Position numbers and translations under genes: made by a program
Assembly (NCBI GenBank): GCA_037179515.1
Contig: JAXCGZ010002379.1
Span: 47,501 to 63,192 of the forward strand
DNA from: Halocaridina rubra
Lineage: Eukaryota > Arthropoda > Malacostraca > Decapoda > Atyidae
Reading direction: 5' to 3'
Length of the DNA: 15,692 nt
Shown: one piece after another, positions 9,352-15,692 of the stretch
How the letters are laid out: each line of letters begins with the position of its first letter
Numbering within the stretch: the stretch's first letter is position 1
Notes under the pieces: model-generated
Seen by the model: the letters and a program-made list of their open reading frames with translations, nothing else
What the model was told of the DNA's origin: nothing
Database searches by the model: none

Positions 9352-10883
9352 ATTTACACTTACTTTTTGTGAAGATGGATGGTTTATTTGATAGTGATGA
9401 TGACTTAAAATGTGTCAAGCATCCCTTGGGTGGGTTATGAGGCATCTTTTTTACATGTCATCCCTTATGTCATCTCAATTAGCTGCTTTTGGAGTGCTTG
9501 TGTAAGTTGGGCCATTTTAGGGGCAGCGATCTTTCAAGCTTATGCTTTGATAAGGGCAATGCCACGTGATTGGTCAACTTATTTTTGCTGTATATCTGAA
9601 AAACTTTGCTGTTGTTAAGGTTGCCTGGGATATTCTGTTTTAGCAAAGTCTGTCTCTTTTCCAGACCTAGTAATGCCAAGAGAATACTTTACCTAACTGA
9701 TTGTTCTCAAATTGCCTTTAGCATGGTGTCCGTGGTATTATTAACCCTACTCTAAAAGAAATAAGACTACACCTCTGAATTACTAAAGGAAGACTGTCTT
9801 TAAATACCATATTTAAAGGGTGCTTGCATTGCATAAGAGTCCGTGGAAAGTCATATATCTATATAGGTCCTTAAACCCTTCGTGAAGAAAGGGTAGTCCT
9901 AATGGGGCTCTTACAAACTTTTGGAATACATTATTTAAAAAACTACTAGACATTCAAGTTGAATTACCAAGACTTTGCCGATTGTGACGTTTCTGATATT
10001 ATTCAGGAAGTTCATATTAAAGCAATTATTTTCTTATTTGCTTGTATTAGATAATACTCCATTTTTTATGGATTTAGTAAAACCCATCTATATAAAATTT
10101 CATACATATCACCTCATGGATGGAAATCCTCATTCCTAGAGAACCATAGCAAATGCATGATTAATTGCAATGAGAAAGTGTGTGTTGCACAAAGTGTTAT
10201 TCCTGTGTGAAATTTCCTTTGATAATTTAACACAACTCTAGCAGAAATAGAGGCAGGAGTGAAAAGTAGCTAGCTGACATATATAAGTGCTGACGTATCA
10301 TTTCCTTCAACGAAGTCTCTGTAAGTAATAATCATTTAAATATTAACATTTCTTTTAGATTCTAATCCACTGGAGTTAACTGGTATGGATACGAAGGACT
10401 ATGTGAGAATAAGGTCAAACATAGCAATATATTATTCATTCTCATGAAGATTTTTATATTTTAGTACTACCTTCCAACACTTAGATATATAATTAGACTA
10501 AAGATTTTGGAAATTTAAAAGTTAACTGTAGGTGATATTATTACTTTAAATTCTTATAGTTTCAAAGACAATTCACCAACTGGAAGGATTATGAGTGTGT
10601 TGCCTGGCAGAGACAGTCATTAGATCAGTTGAAGCTTAGTAAAGGATTAAGCTTTAACAAGAATCATTGAAAAATGAATATTATTTTCAACAGGATTTAT
10701 CATTGTATTTATGAGAGATAAGAAATCATGAAGCAGAAGTCTCTATAGGGAAGACCTACGCTGACAAATACTATTCTACACAAGAGGTCAATAATCTTCA
10801 GTGTAGAGAGTTTAACTTCTTATTCACTAAGAATCCGCATATTCTTCGTCATATACGTGTATATACCAAATTTTATATTTTTT
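9352..10883. other. Intergenic, unassigned
   Basis: About 1.5 kb with no recognisable family. Short open frames at 9412-9618 (+) and 9479-9679 (-) overlap each other and show no motif. The plus-strand one is hydrophobic, but it is only 68 codons and has nothing to support it. The rest is AT-rich. The only structure I see is the nested inverted repeat at 9834-9913, listed separately. The right end is the flank of the LINE-B copy, whose A-rich tail (T-rich on plus) begins near 10870. Confidence 0.5.
9834..9913. repeat. Nested imperfect inverted repeat
   Basis: Outer arms TAAGAGTCC (9834-9842) and GGGCTCTTA (9905-9913) pair with one mismatch. Inner arms ACCCTT (9875-9880) and AAGGGT (9889-9894) pair perfectly around an 8-base loop. 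The whole is 80 bases. It could be a small degraded MITE or chance pairing in AT-rich DNA; no target-site duplication is evident. Confidence 0.3.
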
Positions 10884-12303
10884 TATGAGTATGACCTCGG
10901 GACAGGCAAAAACTGCCCTCATCAGTAAAGGTCCGGGCACGAGAAAATACCAAGACGAAGGAAAAGAAAAAGGTTATGGACAAGGCAGAGATTAGGTAAT
11001 GTCACACAAAGGAAAACGACAGACAGAAAAAACATTGAAAGGGCAGAGGACCCAGATATATGGAGGACTAGGCCCTGAGATGACGATAGAATTGCTCTTT
11101 GAAGGATGATAGGTCATAAGAATTAGGAAAGACAGAAGGAGGAGAGTTCCAGAGTCTGGAGGTAGATGGGAAGAGGCAGTCGCTGCACCGATCAAGCCGC
11201 GAGCTACAAATCTCCACACAGTTCCTGTGAGATGAGGCCGCTTGGCGAGTGTTACGTGGCCTCGGCAGTGGGGGTGGGATGCAGCATGCCAACTCATCAG
11301 AGCAGTGATGGAATTAGTAACGATAGAAAAGAGAAAGGGAAAATACCTTACGGCGAAGAGAAAGAGAATCCAGATTAGAAGTAAGAGAAGGGTCATTAAT
11401 GTGTCTGACTGCCTTAGATTCAACTCTATCAAGGAGACAAGTATAAGGAGAAGCACCCCAGATGTGCGAGCAGTATTCTAAGCAGGAACGGCTGAGACCT
11501 TTATAAATTTTAAGTAACTGGAAAGAGGAAAAGTAATGGCACAAACGAAATAATGCCCCCAATTTATTGTATGAAAGATTTAGAAAGTTGGATTATGTGA
11601 TACCTCCAAGACAAGTTAGAGGCTATATGGTTTCCAAATATATTGATAGAATTAAGAGGGTAATTTTCGTTAATTTCGAAGACAATTTGGTTATCAGGAG
11701 GAGGAGAAGATAAAGAGATAGCCAGGAACTGTCTCTAGGAGGCATTGAATTTAACTAAATTTTGAGTGCCCCACTCAGATACCCTCTGCAAATCAGAGTT
11801 GAGAGTAGAAGAATGAGTGATATGAGACTGATTACGAGTAACATATGAAGGTTGTGAAGAAAAGGCAGAGGAAAAGTGAAGGGTACAATCATCAGCAAAG
11901 GCATGAAGAAGAGAGGAAGATGGGGTTTGTAGAAGATCATTGATGAAGAGAAGGAACAGAGTAGGTGAAAGAACAGAGCCATGTGGAACACCACTAGTAG
12001 CAGAGAAAAGGCTACATGTCTCACCAACAACAGCTATAGATATAAAACGGTCAGAAAGTAAATTGGAAATCAGAGAACAGAAAGAAGGGGTAAAGCCATA
12101 GGCAGAGAGTTTGGCCAACAGAGCCTTGTGCCAGACTCTGTCAAAAGCCTTAGGGATATCAAGGGCGACGACACAGGATTCCTCATAGTTCCTTAGAGAA
12201 GATGACCATGCATGAGTAAGATAAGACAGAAGGTCACCAGTGGATCTTGCTTTGCGGAAGCTGTACTGGGAAAGATCCCAGTGCTCAAAAGTCTCTGTCT
12301 CTC
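10884..12303 (-). mobile_element. LINE-B copy 2: 5'-truncated RT with 3' UTR
   Basis: Sense is the minus strand. The element starts near 12300 inside RT motif 2 (QYSFRKARSTGDLLSYL) and continues in one open frame through motif A (ALDIPKAFDRVW), motif B (SGVPHGSVLSPTLF, with the usual PQG as PHG) and motif C (FADDCTL) to a TAG at 11735, where the Lys after FNAS would be expected. The text then continues in pieces: YFSSFQLLKIY with LEYCSHIWGASP and LLDRVESKAVRHINDPSLTS (11314-11500), then RPRNTRQAASSHRNCVEICS, and SRLWNSPPSVFPNSYDLSSF ending with a TAG near 11068. The 3' UTR (10884-11067) matches LINE-B copy 1, and the tail is a short A run (T7 on plus near 10875). Truncation at the 5' end is usual for LINE insertions. 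The RT catalytic Asp residues are present, but the stop and later breaks make the whole protein non-functional. Confidence 0.88.
11735..12297 (-). pseudogene. LINE-B RT fragment, motifs 2 to C in one frame
   Basis: This is the open part of LINE-B copy 2, about 187 codons without a start codon of its own. It carries ALDIPKAFDRVW (motif A with the catalytic Asp), the motif B loop with Gln changed to His, and FADDCTLHFSSAFSS (motif C with both metal-binding Asp residues), followed by SEWGTQNLVKFNAS. The Q-to-H change is in the loop that helps position the incoming nucleotide. It stops at a TAG (11735) where related copies have Lys. It is a remnant, not a gene that could work alone. Confidence 0.8.
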
Positions 12304-12317
12304 AGTCTTTTTTTTTT

Positions 12318-12545
12318 AACTCAGTTTAACCTTATCATATTTTTCCTTAAAACTATAAATGCATTTAGCATATATTATTTCCCTGCATAGCAGATCCCAA
12401 TTATCAGCTCCCCTTGCGCTTAAAGAAAAAAAAAAACTTTCGTATATCATTCAATGAAGTTTTCTTCCAAATTATGACCTCTAGTTCAAGAGCCACCGAT
12501 ATCAGAATGCTGTACCTTATCCACTTTGTCAAACCATGTGAAAAT
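12318..12545 (-). mobile_element. LINE-A copy c: decayed C-terminal fragment
   Basis: Aligns with the C-terminal end of the intact LINE-A copy (13740-13960). Shared stretches on the plus strand include CTTATCATA, CCTTAAAACTAT, GAAGTTTTCTTCC and TATGACCTCTAGTTC-AGAGCCA. Many indels and a run of 11 A bases near 12425 have scrambled the reading frame. It is separated from the 5' end of LINE-B copy 2 by a run of ten T bases (12308-12317), which reads as A10 in the sense direction and takes the place of the usual LINE-A 3' UTR. It is the most diverged LINE-A copy here. Confidence 0.75.
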
Positions 12546-13062
12546 TATTAATTGTCGTTTGGTAGTGGGAATTTGTATTGAAGACTTAAAAGTAGGGATA
12601 AGTGTCAACGGATTTTACAGCTTATTCTGAATGTGCACATTGTGAACACACTTATACATCGACTTTGTTGAATAGTTCACTATTTTCTCCGTGGATACTT
12701 GTCAATGATATACAAAGTGGGGTGTAAAGGAAACCTCAGACTGTTAGCTCTGATCTCAAAAATTGTGGGAATTTAAAGAAGTATAACAGCAAATTTTATT
12801 TGCTAAGACATACAAAGACTCATTAAAAAGAAAAGTAGCTGATTATGGATCGTGGGTTTAAAGGGTTGCAAACTACTCTATGGAGCCAAGGAATACTTAA
12901 AGCAGAAAGTGTGGAGTCACATACTAACTCATAACTTTATTACTGGACTGGTAAACCAATTCTTTCCGAGTTTGATGTATGTTATTTCTAGTATGACATT
13001 GGTCTTCTTTGGGTTATGGAACAAAACGAAGACATGATCAACAATTTATTTATTGTTCTGTG
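12546..13062. other. Intergenic, nothing recognised
   Basis: About 500 bases of AT-rich DNA between LINE-A copy c and the LINE-B-type 3' end at 13071. A 61-codon open frame at 12852-13037 (+) shows no motif or family resemblance. I see no repeat or RNA structure. Confidence 0.5.
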
Positions 13063-13070
13063 TTTTTTTT

Positions 13071-13430
13071 ATGATTGTGACACCAGGACGGGCCAAAAAA
13101 TATAATAAAATAAAACAGCCCTCATCGGTCCTGGGCACGAAGAATAAATAAAGTAAAGAGAAACAGAGATGGAGTGTGTAATGACTTGACAAATGTGAGA
13201 GGGATAATAAAAGATGTGTAATGAATAGCCAAGAATATTCAGTGTAGCTGTAGGCATAGAAAAAGAGCCGTAACTGAAGGAAGACTTAACATCGAACTGT
13301 CCTGGACAGACCTTGCTATTATTCCCCATATGGGGTGGACAAAGATAAACTGAAGCTAGGGAATTGAGGCTGGGTGCATTTTTTATTGCCCTCCGTGTTA
13401 CAATATGATTTATATATAGTTTCATAAGAA
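13071..13430 (-). mobile_element. Short insertion ending in the LINE-B 3' module
   Basis: In the minus-strand sense, 13142 down to 13071 reads CGTGCCCAGGACC, GATGAGGGCTGTTTTA, an inserted A/T-rich stretch, then GGCCCGTCCTGGTGTCACA and ATCAT, followed by an A8 tail (T8 on plus, 13063-13070). This matches the last 60-70 bases of both LINE-B copies. Upstream, 13143-13430 does not clearly match either LINE-B copy; only a weak CAGAGAT-GTAATG similarity is seen. A 118-codon open frame at 13069-13425 (-) contains APSLNSLASVYLCPPHMGN but no domain I can name. It could be a divergent LINE-B subfamily truncated at the 5' end, or a non-autonomous element that borrows the LINE-B 3' end. The upstream limit is arbitrary. 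Confidence 0.6.
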
Positions 13431-13634
13431 GAAGAAGCGAAATTGTTAAAGCCTAGAAAGACGCTGTTTATGTTATATACGTGTTCAGTGCATAATAAGT
13501 ATGGCTAGAAGAGAGTCTTTCTCATTCCTCAAAGACCACCTAGTATTAGAAGCATAGTGATAGTGACTGCGGGATCACCGTTATATTGTGAATGGTAAAA
13601 GGAGAAATTAATGGTGACAGACGTAAATATCCAA

Positions 13635-13648
13635 TGTGTGTGTGTGTG
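13635..13648. repeat. (TG)7 repeat at the 3' flank of LINE-A copy d
   Basis: Seven TG units merge into the first 14-bp tail unit of LINE-A copy d, whose first bases are GTG. The TG run could be part of the original target or an extension of the tail by slippage. Confidence 0.8.
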
Positions 13649-13673
13649 ATTACCTAATTGTGATTACCTAATT
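13646..13673 (-). repeat. LINE-A 3' tail: two 14-bp units
   Basis: Two perfect copies of GTGATTACCTAATT on the plus strand (13646-13659 and 13660-13673), that is AATTAGGTAATCAC in the LINE sense. They are followed by GTG and the 3' UTR. Tandem short units at the 3' end are typical of CR1-like LINEs, where the RT recognises them. The identical pair occurs at 15288-15315. Confidence 0.9.
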
Positions 13674-13736
13674 GTGTTTACGGGAAAGAGCCCAAAGATC
13701 GTATCTTCCCGTCTCCTGATCGGTTCCATTTTAGAC

Positions 13737-15287
13737 TTAGTGATACTTATTATACCTGTCCTCAAAACTATGGATTGAGATAGCATTAACTACCTCCTCG
13801 CTTAGCCAATTCCAATTATCAACTACTCTTACACTGAAAAAGTATTTATTTACATCCTGCAAAGAAGTTTTCTTACGAAGCTTCAAACTATGACCTCTAG
13901 TTCTAGAGCCAGCCATATCAAAATATCGATCCCTATCCACTCTATCATAACCATGAAGGAATTTAAAGACTGTCACCATATCCCCCCTCACTCTTCTAGC
14001 TTCGAGTGATGGTAAGTCTAATTCCCTCAGCCTCTCATCATAACTGAGATTGCGTATTTCTGGCACCAGTTTCGTGGCATGTCTTTGAACTTTTTCAAGC
14101 TTAGCTATGTGCTTTTTCAAGTGCGGATTCCAAAAGGGGGCTGCATATTCGAGTTTTGGCCTCACATAGGTTACATAAATATTTCTGAACATTTCCTTGT
14201 CCATGTGCCTGAAGGCTATCCTTACATGTGATAAGAATGCATATGCTGCCCTTACTATGCCATTTATATGTATTTCTGGAGACAAATCTGCCAGTATGTT
14301 TACTCCTAGATCTCTCTCATTTTCTGTCTCTTGAAGTTTTACTCCAGCCACCGAGTAGTCAAGCTTGGGCCTTCTTGCACTTGTACCCATTCTCATTACC
14401 TTACATTTTGAAGTATTGAATTTCATTAGCCACTTTTCTGACCACTCATGCAGATTATTTAGATCCTCCTGAAGTTCTCTACCATTGTTCTCGTTTTTTA
14501 CTTTCTTCACAATCTTTGCATCATCTGCAAACATATTCATGAATGAATTTACAGACTCTTGTAGGTCATTTACATATACAAGGAACAAAAGTGGCCCTAA
14601 AACTGAACCCTGTGGAACTCCACTACTAACTCTTCTCCATTCAGACACTGAGTGTCTTACTCTAACCCTCTGTTCCCTTCCTTCTAAGTAAGTTTTTATC
14701 CATTCCAAAACATTTCCACCTATTCTAGCCATTGATTGCAGCTTCCTAATAAGTCTCCCATGTGGAACAGTGTCAAACGCTTTCTGGAAGTCTAGGAATA
14801 TGCAATCTGCCCAGCCCTCTCTTTCCTGTAAGATTTGGCTTACCTCATCATAAAATTCTAATAAGTTTGTTACTGTTGATCTACCTTCTCTGAAGCCATG
14901 TTGCCTCACTGACAAAAAGTTGAAGGATTCCAAGTGAAGAGAGATATGTTTCCTTAGTAGTTTCTCCATAAGTTTGCAAACTATGCTGGTCAAGGAAACT
15001 GGTCTATAGTTCAGAGCCGTATCCCTCCTTCCCTTTTTGAAGATAGGTATCACATTTGCTTGTTCCCAGCATCTTGGAATCTCCCCCGACTCCAGTGACT
15101 CCTTAAATATGATACTTAGTGCCACTGATATTGTGTTTGAGCATTTTTTAAGCACATGAGGGGATATGTCATCAGGACCTGTAGCTTTATGAACATCTAA
15201 ATCCATCAGCGCTTTGCATACCTCTGTGGCTGTAAGGTTGATGTTCTCTAATACCGGCCCTTGAGCTTCTATCACTGCAATCTGAGG
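13737..15287 (-). CDS. LINE-A reverse transcriptase, 5'-truncated open frame
   Basis: 516 codons open from the truncation point to TAA. The first ATG-like start (GTG at 15275) is not a real start, since homology runs upstream through PQIA to the junction at 15287. Numbering from that GTG: RT blocks 0-1 at about 29-39 (HKATGPDDISP) and 75-106 (VIPIFKKGRRDTALNYRPVS onward), block 2 at 124-139 (RQHGFREGRSTVTNLL), motif A at 158-170 (CIFLDFQKAFDTV; Asp162 and Asp168), motif B at 217-231 (SSGVPQGSVLGPLLF), motif C at 249-252 (FADD; Asp251 and Asp252), motif D near 277-296 and motif E near 314-327. The C-terminal LPSLEARRVRGDMVTVFKFL block (421-440) and KYFFSVRVVDNWNWL (477-491) are characteristic of CR1/L2/Rex-type elements. 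All catalytic aspartates are present. It would copy LINE RNA at a nicked site, but no endonuclease, ORF1 or promoter is present here, so the copy is probably not autonomous. Confidence 0.9.
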   Translation of the reverse strand, partial: PQIAVIEAQGPVLENINLTATEVCKALMDLDVHKATGPDDISPHVLKKCSNTISVALSIIFKESLESGEIPRCWEQANVIPIFKKGRRDTALNYRPVSLTSIVCKLMEKLLRKHISLHLESFNFLSVRQHGFREGRSTVTNLLEFYDEVSQILQEREGWADCIFLDFQKAFDTVPHGRLIRKLQSMARIGGNVLEWIKTYLEGREQRVRVRHSVSEWRRVSSGVPQGSVLGPLLFLVYVNDLQESVNSFMNMFADDAKIVKKVKNENNGRELQEDLNNLHEWSEKWLMKFNTSKCKVMRMGTSARRPKLDYSVAGVKLQETENERDLGVNILADLSPEIHINGIVRAAYAFLSHVRIAFRHMDKEMFRNIYVTYVRPKLEYAAPFWNPHLKKHIAKLEKVQRHATKLVPEIRNLSYDERLRELDLPSLEARRVRGDMVTVFKFLHGYDRVDRDRYFDMAGSRTRGHSLKLRKKTSLQDVNKYFFSVRVVDNWNWLSEEVVNAISIHSFEDRYNKYH

Positions 15288-15315
15288 GTGATTACCTAAT
15301 TGTGATTACCTAATT
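15288..15315 (-). repeat. LINE-A 3' tail of copy e: two 14-bp units
   Basis: Perfect GTGATTACCTAATT twice (15288-15301 and 15302-15315), identical to 13646-13673. The first G is shared with the last base of copy d, whose truncated end reads TCTGAGGG on plus, so the junction lies within one to three bases of 15288. Confidence 0.9.
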
Positions 15316-15379
15316 GTGTTTACGGGAAAGAGCCCAAAGCTCGTATCTTCCCGTCTCCTGATCGGTTCCATTTTTAGAC

Positions 15380-15692
15380 TTAGTGATACTTATCATACCT
15401 GTCCTTAAAACTATGGATTGAGGTAGCATTAACTACCTCCTCGCTTAGCCAATTCCAATAATCAACTACTCTTACACTGAAAAAGTATTTCCTTACATCC
15501 TGCAAACAAGTTTTCTTCCGAAGCTTCAAACTATGACCTCTAGTTCTAGAGCCAGCCATATCGAAATATCGATCCCTATCCACTCTATCATAACCATGAA
15601 GGAACTTAAAGACTGTCACCATATCCCCCCTTACTCTTCTAGCTTCGAGTGATGGCAAGTCTAATTCCCTCAGCCTCTCATCATAACCGAGA
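15380..15692 (-). CDS. LINE-A RT C-terminal domain, partial at window edge
   Basis: Open from the right edge to TAA at 15380-15382, 103 codons plus the stop. It encodes the C-terminal block with LPSLEARRVRGDMVTVFKFL, FDMAGSRTRGHSLKLRKKT and KYFFSVRVVDYWNWLSEEV, ending SFKDRYDKYH. Differences from copy d are mostly conservative (for example Asn-Lys to Arg-Lys near KYFF, and SIHSFED to SIHSFKD). No break is seen. The function of this domain is not well defined; it probably helps bind the element's RNA. The catalytic part, if present, is beyond the window. Confidence 0.88.
   Translation of the reverse strand, partial: LGYDERLRELDLPSLEARRVRGDMVTVFKFLHGYDRVDRDRYFDMAGSRTRGHSLKLRKKTCLQDVRKYFFSVRVVDYWNWLSEEVVNATSIHSFKDRYDKYH

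Larger units (their letters stand above)
13646..15288 (-). mobile_element. LINE-A copy d: 5'-truncated, well-preserved non-LTR retrotransposon
   Basis: A 1.64-kb copy in minus orientation. From its 5' end (right): RT N-terminus, RT motifs, C-terminal domain, TAA at 13737, about 60 bases of 3' UTR, then two 14-bp tail units. It is cut off at the PQI codons that precede the RT; copy a shows that the full element continues upstream with a linker. The coding part has no stop or frameshift. Its 5' end is joined without spacer to the 3' tail of copy e. The high preservation, compared with copies a, b and c, points to a recent insertion. Confidence 0.92.
15288..15692 (-). mobile_element. LINE-A copy e: 3' end of a second element, continues off the window
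   Basis: Repeats the 3' end of copy d: two 14-bp tail units, the same 3' UTR (one substitution and one T insertion by hand count), and the C-terminal coding region. From the stop codon to the window edge I count 13 differences from copy d in 313 bases, about 4%. It lies in the same orientation as copy d and directly upstream of it in the sense direction, with no spacer. Confidence 0.92.

Noticed and set aside
9412..9618. Hydrophobic 68-codon open frame as a small membrane protein
   Set aside because: Short, overlapped by an antisense frame, no start context, homology or conserved neighbour. Chance in AT-rich DNA is enough.
14228..14691. Plus-strand open frames at 14228-14419 and 14485-14691
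   Set aside because: They are antisense to the well-supported LINE-A RT and show no motif of their own.
15275..15275. GTG as start codon of the LINE-A RT
   Set aside because: Homology with copy a continues upstream in frame through PQIA up to the junction at 15287. The position is inside a truncated protein.

Overview
This window is eukaryotic intergenic DNA that is very rich in transposons. I see no intact host gene. The retroelement families, the AT-rich bulk, a (TA)n tract of about 390 bp and a decayed C2H2 zinc-finger array suggest an arthropod. My guess from family resemblance is a malacostracan or decapod crustacean; nothing here proves the species. There are no bacterial-type genes, operons, ribosome binding sites or CRISPR arrays.

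Layout from left to right. 1-908 (-): decayed copy 'a' of a CR1/L2/Rex-like non-LTR retrotransposon, called LINE-A here. 909-1846: AT-rich DNA with nothing recognised. 1847-2580 (+): relic of a BEL/Pao-type gag. 2726-4560 (+): broken Tigger/pogo-like transposase gene. 4640-5415 (+): LINE-A copy 'b', with many stops. 5416-7427 (+): a second non-LTR family, called LINE-B (Jockey-group-like, with an AP endonuclease), which has lost almost all of its reverse transcriptase through an internal deletion. 7428-7820: (TA)n tract starting directly at the LINE-B 3' end. 8117-9351 (+): decayed C2H2 zinc-finger gene with an acidic tail. 9352-10883: unassigned. 10884-12303 (-): 5'-truncated LINE-B copy with recognisable RT motifs. 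12318-12545 (-): LINE-A copy 'c'. 13071-13430 (-): short insertion ending in the LINE-B 3' module. 13646-15288 (-): LINE-A copy 'd', the best-preserved gene in the window, open for 516 codons through RT motifs and the C-terminal domain. 15288-15692 (-): 3' end of LINE-A copy 'e', joined head-to-tail to copy d and running off the right edge.

The elements do not form a pathway. They record successive insertions and decay. The main points of interest are the exact d/e head-to-tail junction at a 14-bp 3' tail repeat, the repeated LINE-A then LINE-B order in the same orientation, a 3'-end module shared by three LINE-B-type insertions, the microsatellite growing from a LINE tail, and catalytic Asp-to-Asn changes in two unrelated elements. 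I did not find a convincing new biological system beyond this retroelement structure.
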